DNA of 5,577 nt from Clostridia bacterium (GTDB lineage Bacteria > Bacillota > Clostridia > Christensenellales > Borkfalkiaceae), in the NCBI GenBank assembly GCA_017421905.1, contig JAFOHH010000015.1, forward strand, positions 1-5,577, read 5' to 3'. Each line of letters starts with the position of its first letter. The first letter of the stretch is position 1. Made by a program: the position numbers and the translations under genes. Below are positions 1 through 5,356 of this stretch, piece by piece. Under the pieces are notes generated by a model that did no database searches, was not told where the DNA came from, and worked only from the letters and a program-made list of their open reading frames with translations.

Positions 1-56
1 GAAGAGTTGCGCGAGGAGGAGTTGCGCGACGAAGAATTGCGCGGCGAGGAATTTCG
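1..56 (-). repeat. 15-bp in-frame tandem repeat encoding RNSSS units
   Basis: Four consecutive 15-bp units (56-42, 41-27, 26-12, 11-1 cut by the edge) encode RNSSP, RNSSS, RNSSS and RNS(S) in the helicase tail. The units differ from each other mostly at third codon positions, while the amino acids are nearly constant. The array may continue outside the window. Confidence 0.85.
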
Positions 57-1610
57 TTCCCCACTTTGCGTGCGATAGCCTTCCGCAGTATGGGGAGCAT
101 TTTTGCGGCCTTCGCCTTTACGACCTTCGCCAAAGGAAGAAGCTCCGCGGGAGGGTTTTTCTGAATATCCGCCCGTTTTCACAGCACCGTATGCGGGTTT
201 TCCGCTCCCTTTCCCTTGCTTTGCACCTCGTTTTTGCGCTTTTCCGTAGCCTGCTTTTTTAAGCTCGCCACGGTAAAATTCTACCTCTTCTACGCTGGTT
301 TTGCGGAAAAAATTATCTCCCTTTGAGGGTTTTTCACCGCGGAAGTCGGAGGGCTTTGCCGCCCGTTTTTTCCCTTCCCCTCGCGGAGATTTTGCGCCCT
401 TTTCAAAAGATTTTTGGGAAGAGAAATTGCGCGAATTGCTGCTTGCAAAAGCAACCTCTTTTTGTGCGTATTTGCCGCGTTTGGGGGCGGCAACTTCGTA
501 ATCTTGAGAAATGGAAATGGTCATTTCGCGCGCTTTCGTGCCAGATTCTTCGAGCAGGCGGAAAAATTCGCCCTTTTGCGGCGGCGTATTGATAATGGTA
601 ACGGCTGCACCGCTTTTACCTGCGCGCGCCGTTCTTCCGATGCGGTGAGTGAGATATTCGGCATTGGAGGGAACGTCGAAATTAACGACGAGGTCTACGT
701 CCTTTACGTCGATACCGCGTGCGGCAACGTCGGTTGCAACGAGATATCCGCCTTGTGCCTTAATTTTATCCATTGCCTTTTTACGGACGGGCTGCGGAAT
801 ATCGCCGTGTAAAAATTCGGCGGCAATACCACGCTTTTCAAACACGCCGGAAAGCTTATCTACCATACGCTTGGTGTTGCAGAAAATAAGGGCGGTTTGG
901 GGTTGTTTTATTTCTAATAGCTCGAAAAGAGCCTCCTCCTTTTGCTTGGCGGCTACGGTGATATAGCTTTGGCGAACGTCGGGCAGCTCTTCGTTACACT
1001 CTATGGTAACGGGGTCTTTTAAATGCGCCTCGGCAAGCTTTTTCGCCGCCTCGGGCATGGTTGCGGAAAAGAGCATGGTTTGCCGTTCGGGATTGACCTT
1101 TTTTAATATGGCCTCCAACTCCTTTTGAAAGCCCATGGAAAGCATTTCGTCCGCTTCGTCTAAAACGAGCAGCTTAACGCCGCCCAGCTTTAGTACGCGG
1201 CGGTCGATGTGGTCGAGCGTTCTGCCCGGCGTGCCAACAACGATGCGCGCGCCCTTTTTAAGGTCGGCAATTTGACGCTCCATGCCCGTTCCGCCATAAA
1301 GCGCAACGGCGCGGCAACCCTCCTTTTTTACGGCAAGCTTGCGCATTTCGCCGGTAACCTGCAGACAAAGCTCACGCGTGGGACAAAGCACGAGCACCTG
1401 TACGGCACGATCTTCGGGATTGATGGCCTCTACCGCAGGAATGCCGTAGGCAAAGGTTTTTCCGCTGCCCGTTGCGGAGCGGCCAAGCACGTCCTTTCCT
1501 TCTCTAGCGGCGGGAATGGCGCGAACCTGCACCTCCGTTGCCTCGGTAATTTCCAAGGCGGAAAGCGCCTCTATGATATATTCGGGTAAATTCATTTCTT
1601 GAAAAAGCAT
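1..1610 (-). CDS. DEAD-box ATP-dependent RNA helicase, 3' end beyond the window
   Basis: Unwinds or remodels RNA duplexes using ATP; helicases of this group act in ribosome assembly, mRNA decay and cold adaptation. The reading frame stays open from ATG at 1610 to the left edge (536 complete codons, C-terminus missing). Visible motifs by residue: Q-motif-like TEVQ 25-28, Walker A ATGSGKT 46-52, PTREL 77-81, GG 106-107, TPGR 127-130, DEAD 151-154, SAT 182-184, IFCNT 242-246, TDVAARGID 293-301 and HRIGRTARAG 322-331, so both RecA-like domains are complete. From about residue 370 (left of about 503) the protein becomes a Lys/Arg/Gly/Ser-rich, probably disordered RNA-binding tail ending in RNSSS repeats. 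There is no visible DbpA-type RRM, although the unseen end could hold more. The start at 1610 is chosen because GGAG lies 7 nt upstream; Met6 has no such site. The motif set resembles CshA/DeaD, but the exact subfamily is not resolved. Confidence 0.96.
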   Translation of the reverse strand, partial: MLFQEMNLPEYIIEALSALEITEATEVQVRAIPAAREGKDVLGRSATGSGKTFAYGIPAVEAINPEDRAVQVLVLCPTRELCLQVTGEMRKLAVKKEGCRAVALYGGTGMERQIADLKKGARIVVGTPGRTLDHIDRRVLKLGGVKLLVLDEADEMLSMGFQKELEAILKKVNPERQTMLFSATMPEAAKKLAEAHLKDPVTIECNEELPDVRQSYITVAAKQKEEALFELLEIKQPQTALIFCNTKRMVDKLSGVFEKRGIAAEFLHGDIPQPVRKKAMDKIKAQGGYLVATDVAARGIDVKDVDLVVNFDVPSNAEYLTHRIGRTARAGKSGAAVTIINTPPQKGEFFRLLEESGTKAREMTISISQDYEVAAPKRGKYAQKEVAFASSNSRNFSSQKSFEKGAKSPRGEGKKRAAKPSDFRGEKPSKGDNFFRKTSVEEVEFYRGELKKAGYGKAQKRGAKQGKGSGKPAYGAVKTGGYSEKPSRGASSFGEGRKGEGRKNAPHTAEGYRTQSGERNSSPRNSSSRNSSSRNS

Positions 1611-1617
1611 AAAAGTT

Positions 1618-1621
1618 CTCC
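1618..1621 (-). promoter_or_regulatory. Ribosome binding site of the DEAD-box helicase
   Basis: GGAG on the minus strand with a 7-nt spacer to the ATG at 1610. It fixes the helicase start, since the next in-frame ATG (Met6) has only coding sequence without a purine-rich site upstream. Confidence 0.7.
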
Positions 1622-1653
1622 GTTTGTTGGACTGGTTATTTTTCGCCGCCGTT

Positions 1654-1683
1654 AGGGGCGTTATATATTTGGGTAACCGCCGA
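1654..1683 (-). repeat. Second copy of the 3' end of nnrD, lying after its stop codon
   Basis: These 30 bp match 1723-1752 with a single mismatch, at an offset of 69 bp (23 codons). Inside nnrD the matching segment encodes residues 291-300, SAVTQIYNAP. Read in the same frame, this copy also encodes SAVTQIYNAP, continues with NGGEK and ends at TAA (minus-strand 1638-1636). The only mismatch changes ATT to ATA, both Ile. The copy is cut off from nnrD by the TAA at 1710-1708, so it looks like a relic or an alternative gene end. Confidence 0.85.
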
Positions 1684-1707
1684 GGTTATAAGTTTCAACG
1701 GGCGGTA

Positions 1708-2622
1708 TTAATGATCATCGGCAGGGGCGTTATAAATTTGGGTAACCGCCGAAGCGATAGCGCGGACGGTATCGGAAGGTAGTGCGCTGTACGGATTTGA
1801 GCTGCTTTGGGCAATTTCGCCCGCTTTGCCTGCAACGTAAGCACCGATTGCCGCCATAAGGGGGGAAGAAAGTGGAGCGGGGAGTGCCCCTTCCCGTGCA
1901 AAAAGACCTGCAAGAACGCCCGCAAGCACGTCGCCGCTACCGGCCTTTGCCATACCCGGTGCGCCACTTGAGGAGCGGTAGGTTTCCTTGCCGTCCGTAA
2001 CGAGCGTGGTTGCACCTTTTAGGAGCACCGTTACGCCGTATTTGCGACAAAATTCGTGTAAAATAGGAAGAGGATCGGCAAGTATTTGCGCTGTGGAAAC
2101 GCCCGTGAGGCGGGAAAACTCTACGGGGTGCGGCGTTAAAATTACCTTGCCCTTTGCTTCCGATAAAACCTCCTTTCCGTAGCAGGAAAGAGCGTTTAGG
2201 GCATCAGCATCGAGGACGACCGTTTTAGCAAAGGTGCGCAAAATGCGACATACCGTAGCGTAGGTTTCTTTGCCTGCCGTCATACCCATTCCTACCGCGA
2301 CCGCCGTTTTGTTTTGCAGGGCGCAGGAAAGCTCCTCCTCCGTTGGAAAAAGTGCTCCTTCCCTTTGGGAAAGACTGCTGATAAGAAGTTCCGGAAAGGC
2401 GCAAAAGCAAGCGTTTGCCACACGCTCTACCGAGTAAAGCTGTACGTAGCCTGCGCCCAGCGTTGCCGCCGCACCGCCGAGCGATAGCATTGCCGCGCCA
2501 CCGTAGGTATTGCTTCCTGCAAAAATTGCCGCGCGGCCAAACGTGCCTTTGTTTACTTCTCTACTTGGAACGGGAAAAGCCTTTTTGGCAATGCCCTCCG
2601 TTACGTTGACAATCGAAATCAT
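1708..2622 (-). CDS. nnrD: ADP/ATP-dependent (S)-NAD(P)H-hydrate dehydratase
   Basis: A cytoplasmic metabolite-repair enzyme that dehydrates damaged NAD(P)H hydrate back to NAD(P)H at the cost of a nucleotide. The 304 residues match the C-terminal, ribokinase-like half of YjeF proteins. Visible motifs: KG..GR 25-30 followed by FAGS 34-37, GMGMTAG 111-117, DADALNAL 138-145, TPHPVE 163-168, LKGATT 201-206 and the nucleotide/catalytic loop GMAKAGSGDVLAG 223-235 with the family's conserved Asp231. The N-terminal epimerase domain (NnrE) found in fused YjeF proteins is absent and is not encoded nearby. The ATG overlaps the recX stop as ATGA, and its ribosome binding site lies in the last recX codons, which points to translational coupling. 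The C-terminus is odd: residues 291-300 are repeated downstream of the stop, so the present ending (ADDH) may be a recent replacement. Confidence 0.95.
   Translation of the reverse strand: MISIVNVTEGIAKKAFPVPSREVNKGTFGRAAIFAGSNTYGGAAMLSLGGAAATLGAGYVQLYSVERVANACFCAFPELLISSLSQREGALFPTEEELSCALQNKTAVAVGMGMTAGKETYATVCRILRTFAKTVVLDADALNALSCYGKEVLSEAKGKVILTPHPVEFSRLTGVSTAQILADPLPILHEFCRKYGVTVLLKGATTLVTDGKETYRSSSGAPGMAKAGSGDVLAGVLAGLFAREGALPAPLSSPLMAAIGAYVAGKAGEIAQSSSNPYSALPSDTVRAIASAVTQIYNAPADDH
1723..1752 (-). repeat. Partner copy of the 30-bp direct repeat, inside nnrD
   Basis: Codons 291-300 of nnrD, repeated at 1654-1683 with 29 of 30 bases identical. Only ADDH and the stop follow in the present gene. 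Confidence 0.85.
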
Positions 2623-3233
2623 TCGTCCTCCTCCACGCCGTAGCGTTTTAGGGCAGAGGCTACCGTTTCCCCACTAAACCCTTTGGAAAGAAGATAGCGG
2701 TAGGCTTTTTGCAACGTTTCGCGCGTTACTTCCTTGCCGCGGAGATATTTTTTTAGGGTGGAGGTTGCGCCCTCTTCTTCAGAAAAATCGGTTAAAGCGG
2801 CGGAAATATCTTGCTGTGATATCCCCTTTTGTTTAAGCTCGAGCGCAATGAGGCGCGCGCCTTTTTTTGCCGCGTACGATTCGGCGTATTCCTTTGCATA
2901 GTCGGCGTCGTTTAAAAACGCGTAGCCGACGAGCCGCTCGATTACCGCGGCAACGAGCGTAGGGGTATAGCCCTTTTTTGCAAGGTAATCCGCTACTTCC
3001 TTTTCCGTTTTCATAGAACCCGTTAAGTAGTGCATGGCCTTGCTTAAAGCGCGCTCTTCCTCCGAAAGGCGTTGCATTTCGCCCAGCTCCTCTTCGGAAA
3101 TTTCCATACCCGCCTTTAAGCGGTTGGAAAGGACGGTAACGAGGTCCATACCGCAGTAAAATTTGCCGTCTAAATACACGTTGACGCGCGTTTTATCTTT
3201 AATTTGCGGCATAATATCGGTAATTTTTGCCAC
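2619..3233 (-). CDS. recX: RecX family regulator of RecA
   Basis: RecX proteins bind RecA filaments and limit or tune recombination and SOS induction. The 204-residue protein starts with the roughly 60-residue extension common in Firmicutes RecX (ITDIMPQ..., VNVYLDGKF 17-25, a Leu-Lys-x-Gly turn near 39-42). Three helical RecX repeats follow at about 65-102, 105-150 and 152-198; recognisable signatures are KTEKEVADYLAKKGY 75-89, YAFLNDADYAKEYAESY 104-120 and the KKGARLIALELKQKGI segment 123-138. The start is GTG at 3233, preceded by a perfect AGGAGG at 8 nt. No recA lies in the window. It overlaps nnrD by 4 nt and lies 82 nt downstream of yigZ, separated by stem-loops. No acidic active site is expected because the family is not enzymatic. 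Confidence 0.94.
   Translation of the reverse strand: MAKITDIMPQIKDKTRVNVYLDGKFYCGMDLVTVLSNRLKAGMEISEEELGEMQRLSEEERALSKAMHYLTGSMKTEKEVADYLAKKGYTPTLVAAVIERLVGYAFLNDADYAKEYAESYAAKKGARLIALELKQKGISQQDISAALTDFSEEEGATSTLKKYLRGKEVTRETLQKAYRYLLSKGFSGETVASALKRYGVEEDE
2627..2634 (-). promoter_or_regulatory. Ribosome binding site of nnrD within the recX 3' end
   Basis: The minus strand reads GGAGGAGG just before ACGA-ATG. These bases are also the last Glu-Glu codons of recX. The register GGAGG at 2634-2630 leaves 7 nt to the ATG; the register AGGAGG at 2632-2627 leaves 4. Confidence 0.75.
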
Positions 3234-3241
3234 ACTCGTAC

Positions 3242-3247
3242 CCTCCT
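3242..3247 (-). promoter_or_regulatory. Ribosome binding site of recX (GTG start)
   Basis: Perfect AGGAGG on the minus strand, 8 nt before the GTG at 3233. It supports the GTG start over the internal ATG at codon 8. Confidence 0.85.
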
Positions 3248-3278
3248 ATTAAAATTTTTCTTTTTACTTATAGTTTTT

Positions 3279-3306
3279 AAAGGGGAAGCCGAATTGCGGC
3301 TCCCCC
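3279..3306 (-). terminator. Stem-loop between yigZ and recX, possible terminator or attenuator
   Basis: On the minus strand GGGGGAGCCG (3306-3297) pairs with CGGCTTCCCC (3291-3282) around a 5-nt CAATT loop, giving a 10-bp GC-rich stem with one G-U pair. It is followed by only three T before AAAAAC, so the U-run is weak. The stem fits an intrinsic terminator or partial read-through attenuator after yigZ, but a plain RNA-stability hairpin is equally possible. Confidence 0.5.
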
Positions 3307-3311
3307 CAACC

Positions 3312-3326
3312 GCCGTTAAAAACGGC
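3312..3326 (-). other. Short stem-loop spanning the yigZ stop codon
   Basis: GCCGTT pairs with AACGGC across a 3-nt loop. The yigZ TAA at 3318-3316 is within it. It lies 5 nt upstream of the larger stem-loop at 3306-3282, making a tandem pair. Confidence 0.45.
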
Positions 3327-3936
3327 AATATTCTCTTTTTTCTTCCTTTGCCGTGCATTTGCCCAGCAAAAATTCGGTAAGGGCGGTTAAAATTTCTTGA
3401 GATCGTTCCGCCCGAACGTGAAAGCGAGCCGTAACCGTTTCGCCGTAATCGTAAGTAACGGCAAACAACTCGTTTTTTTCGGCAAAGCGCATAAAGGCGG
3501 AAACGAGGTCGTAGGAAAAGCTTGCCGAAAGAAAGGCTGCAAGCGCAGTTTCCACGCAGGTGTTGGCATCCGCCGCCATGGCCGCCGCCTTAGAATAAGC
3601 GCGAACCAAACCGCCTGCGCCCAGCTTAATACCGCCAAAATAGCGCACGACGGCAATTCCGCTTTCCTTTAAGCCTTTGGCGCGGAGCACCTCTAAAATG
3701 GGCATACCTGCCGTGCCTTGCGGCTCTCCGTCGTCGGAAAAGCGCATCAAATTGCCTTTATCGTCGGCAATAAACGCCGAGCAAACGTGGGTGGCAAAGG
3801 CGTGCTCCTTTTTTATCGCCGCAATTTTAGCGCGGCCGTCCTCTTCCCCAAAAACGGGAAAGGAATAGCCGATAAAGCGCGATTTTTGTTCGGTAAATTC
3901 CGCTACTTCGTCCTTTCCAAAGCCAAAATAACTCAC
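3316..3936 (-). CDS. yigZ: YigZ / IMPACT (UPF0029) family protein
   Basis: A conserved cytosolic protein of the YigZ/IMPACT family; the eukaryotic relative inhibits Gcn2, and the bacterial role is not established, with links to translation being mostly inferential. The 206 residues are the usual family length. The N-terminal domain shows EQKSRFIGY 16-24, [14 protein letters not shown] 66-79 and [20 protein letters not shown] 97-116, which are the family signatures; the C-terminal ferredoxin-like domain (DUF1949) occupies about 135-190. The start is GTG at 3936, overlapping the tyrS stop as GTGA. No strong Shine-Dalgarno sequence precedes it (only a weak GGTAG), so translation probably depends on ribosomes finishing tyrS. 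Confidence 0.94.
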   Translation of the reverse strand: MSYFGFGKDEVAEFTEQKSRFIGYSFPVFGEEDGRAKIAAIKKEHAFATHVCSAFIADDKGNLMRFSDDGEPQGTAGMPILEVLRAKGLKESGIAVVRYFGGIKLGAGGLVRAYSKAAAMAADANTCVETALAAFLSASFSYDLVSAFMRFAEKNELFAVTYDYGETVTARFHVRAERSQEILTALTEFLLGKCTAKEEKREYCRF

Positions 3937-5129
3937 GCGCGTTCTACCAAAATATGAACTTTTTTACCCTTGTGAAGGACGAATTCTCCTTCCGGGAGGC
4001 CGGCTGCGATATCGGTAATTTTTTCTTCGCCGATTTTAACGCCGCCTTCTTGAATTAATCTTCTCGCCTCGCCCTTGCTCTTGCAAAGGCCTGCCGCTAC
4101 GAGAAGGTCGATAACGGTGGTGCAATCGTTGCCGATAGTAACCTTGGGCATATCCTCTGCGTTGCCGCCAAACGCCGCACGCGCTTGTTGCATAGCAGCA
4201 GTTGCCTTTTCTTCGCCGTGGACGAGCTTGGTTACTTCGTAAGCAAGACGTTCCTTTGCGGCGTTGATGCGTTCGTCCGCATAGCGGGTAAGCTCTTCAA
4301 TTTCCGCCATATCCATAAAGGTAAGCAGGCGCATACATTCGGCAACCTTGCAGTCTTCTACGTTGCGGAAGTATTGGAAGAAATCGTAAACCGAGCATTT
4401 ATTTTCGTCCAGCCAAAGTGCGCCCTTTTGCGTTTTACCCATCTTTTTGCCTTCGCTATTCAGAAGAAGGGTGCAGGTCATGCAGAAGGCATCCTTACGT
4501 TCCTTTTTGCGGATGAGGTCTACGCCGGCAAGCATGTTGGACCATTGATCGTCGCCGCCCAGCTCCAGCTTGCAGCCGTATTTTTGGTTGAGCACCAAAA
4601 AGTCGTAGCCTTGCATGAGCATATAGTTAAATTCGAAAAAGGTTAAGCCCTTTTCCATACGTTGCTTAAAGCATTCGGCAGTCAGCATACGGTTTACCGA
4701 GAAGTGTACGCCGATGTCGCGCAAAAATTCGATATAGTTTAAGTTTAAAAGCCAGTCTGCATTGTTTGCGATAACCGCGCCCTTTTCCCCTTCGAAATCG
4801 ATAAAGCGGGACATTTGCTTTTTAAAGCATTCTACGTTATGGTCGATAATTTCTCTCGTCATCATCGTGCGCATATCGCTTCTTCCCGAGGGGTCGCCAA
4901 TCATGCCCGTGCCGCCGCCGAAAAGGGCGATGGGCTTATGGCCGTAGCGTTGCATCCAAGCCATCATCATAACGGGGATATAGTGCCCGATGTGGAGGCT
5001 ATCTGCCGTAGGATCGAAGCCAACGTAAAAGGTTACGCTTTCTTCTCCCAGCATTTTATAAAGGTCTTCTTCAAAAATGGTTTGCTTAATAAAGCCGCGT
5101 TCTTTTAAAACGTCCATTACGTTTTTCAT
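3933..5129 (-). CDS. tyrS: Tyrosyl-tRNA synthetase
   Basis: Charges tRNA-Tyr with tyrosine in the cytoplasm. The 398-residue protein is a complete class I TyrRS of the bacterial TyrS type. The catalytic Rossmann fold carries [15 protein letters not shown] 35-49 with a perfect HIGH motif at 46-49, the GDPSGR loop 78-83, the tyrosine-binding YMLMQGYD 169-176 (Tyr169, Gln173 and Asp176 fall on the same numbers as in the Geobacillus enzyme, from memory), GGDDQW 191-196 and the KMSKS-equivalent KMGKT 229-233. A C-terminal S4 RNA-binding domain spans about 335-398. The start at 5129 is preferred because AAGGAAG lies 8 nt upstream; an in-frame ATG at 5162 would add 11 residues but has no such site and lies in a predicted leader hairpin. 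It has its own promoter and no T-box leader, and it is followed by the overlapping yigZ. Confidence 0.97.
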   Translation of the reverse strand: MKNVMDVLKERGFIKQTIFEEDLYKMLGEESVTFYVGFDPTADSLHIGHYIPVMMMAWMQRYGHKPIALFGGGTGMIGDPSGRSDMRTMMTREIIDHNVECFKKQMSRFIDFEGEKGAVIANNADWLLNLNYIEFLRDIGVHFSVNRMLTAECFKQRMEKGLTFFEFNYMLMQGYDFLVLNQKYGCKLELGGDDQWSNMLAGVDLIRKKERKDAFCMTCTLLLNSEGKKMGKTQKGALWLDENKCSVYDFFQYFRNVEDCKVAECMRLLTFMDMAEIEELTRYADERINAAKERLAYEVTKLVHGEEKATAAMQQARAAFGGNAEDMPKVTIGNDCTTVIDLLVAAGLCKSKGEARRLIQEGGVKIGEEKITDIAAGLPEGEFVLHKGKKVHILVERA

Positions 5130-5137
5130 AAATGTAT

Positions 5138-5144
5138 CTTCCTT
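5138..5144 (-). promoter_or_regulatory. Ribosome binding site of tyrS, decides the start
   Basis: AAGGAAG on the minus strand, 8 nt before the ATG at 5129. It excludes the upstream ATG at 5162 as the main start. Confidence 0.8.
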
Positions 5145-5145
5145 T

Positions 5146-5163
5146 GACGCAAAAGTTTGCATC
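5146..5163 (-). other. Leader stem-loop just upstream of the tyrS ribosome binding site
   Basis: An imperfect 18-bp palindrome: GATGCAAA and TTTGCGTC around a 2-nt centre (7 of 8 arm positions complementary, the eighth a G-U pair in RNA). It falls within the predicted tyrS leader and ends one base before the Shine-Dalgarno sequence. It could affect initiation as RNA, or act as a DNA operator. It shares GCAAA/TTTGC half-sites with the palindrome at 5202-5219. Confidence 0.45.
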
Positions 5164-5182
5164 TTAAAATTTTCCGCATATT

Positions 5183-5211
5183 ATTTTACCAAAAAACGGC
5201 CGCATTTGCAA
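5183..5211 (-). promoter_or_regulatory. Sigma-A-type promoter of tyrS
   Basis: On the minus strand: -35 TTGCAA (5211-5206, 4 of 6 to consensus), a 17-bp spacer, then TGG directly before -10 TAAAAT (5188-5183, 5 of 6), an extended -10. The predicted start of transcription is near 5176, leaving a leader of only about 47 nt. This is too short for a T-box or other tRNA-sensing leader. Confidence 0.75.
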
Positions 5212-5260
5212 GCAAACGCACGAAAAAAGCCGCTAAAAAGGCACAAAAAAATAAAAAAAA
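5191..5260. other. Phased A-tracts in the divergent promoter region
   Basis: Plus-strand A runs at 5191-5196, 5223-5228, 5235-5239, 5245-5250 and 5253-5260. Their centres are separated by about 32, 11.5, 11 and 8.5 bp, close to multiples of a helical turn for most steps. Such phasing bends DNA. The runs lie upstream of the tyrS -35 at UP-element distance (about -47 and beyond). Confidence 0.5.
5202..5219. promoter_or_regulatory. Imperfect palindrome over the tyrS -35 box, possible operator
   Basis: GCATTTGC and GCAAACGC around AA; 7 of 8 arm positions are complementary. It covers the whole -35 hexamer at 5206-5211. A repressor bound here would block RNA polymerase, but the site could also be chance in AT-rich DNA. 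Confidence 0.4.
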
Positions 5261-5290
5261 CGATTTCTTTGAAAAATTATTGCAACTTGC

Positions 5291-5319
5291 TTGTGTTTTT
5301 TACCGCTTTTTGGTATAAT
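5291..5319 (+). promoter_or_regulatory. Promoter of the NifU-like gene, perfect extended -10
   Basis: -35 TTGTGT (5291-5296, 3 of 6), a 17-bp spacer, TGG at 5311-5313 and a perfect -10 TATAAT at 5314-5319. Transcription should start near 5326, giving a leader of about 30 nt. The extended -10 compensates for the weak -35. Confidence 0.8.
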
Positions 5320-5334
5320 TACAAACGGTAAAAA
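5297..5334. repeat. Perfect 9-bp inverted repeat bracketing the -10 box
   Basis: TTTTTACCG at 5297-5305 and CGGTAAAAA at 5326-5334 are exact reverse complements, 20 bp apart. The TATAAT at 5314-5319 lies in the gap and the right arm begins at the predicted transcription start. It may be a regulator site; part of the match is low-complexity A/T. Confidence 0.45.
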
Positions 5335-5345
5335 GAAACTTTAAT

Positions 5346-5350
5346 GGAGG
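5346..5350 (+). promoter_or_regulatory. Ribosome binding site of the NifU-like gene
   Basis: GGAGG with a 6-nt spacer to the ATG at 5357. Together with the strong -10 it suggests good expression. Confidence 0.85.
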
Positions 5351-5356
5351 TTTTCT

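Noticed and set aside
1..65. CRISPR-like array
   Set aside because: The 15-bp units are contiguous without spacers and in frame within a coding region.
301..1589. Several plus-strand open frames of 66-132 codons
   Set aside because: All are antisense to the helicase, whose motifs are intact in order on the minus strand.
1676..1706. ACCGCC/GGCGGT inverted repeat as an nnrD terminator
   Set aside because: Only 6 bp with a 19-nt loop and no T-run on either strand; part of it is just the duplicated nnrD end.
1611..1707. Promoter for the helicase in the nnrD-helicase gap
   Set aside because: TTGAAA (1698-1693) resembles a -35, but the nearest TATAAC/TATATA is 25 bp or more away, so no acceptable pair exists.
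4185..4646. 153-codon open frame on the plus strand
   Set aside because: It lies entirely antisense to the conserved catalytic domain of tyrS, has no ribosome binding site worth noting and resembles no known protein; a shadow of the real gene.
5130..5162. Longer tyrS start at ATG 5162
   Set aside because: No Shine-Dalgarno sequence precedes it, it sits within a leader hairpin, and the ATG at 5129 has AAGGAAG at good spacing and starts like other TyrRS proteins.
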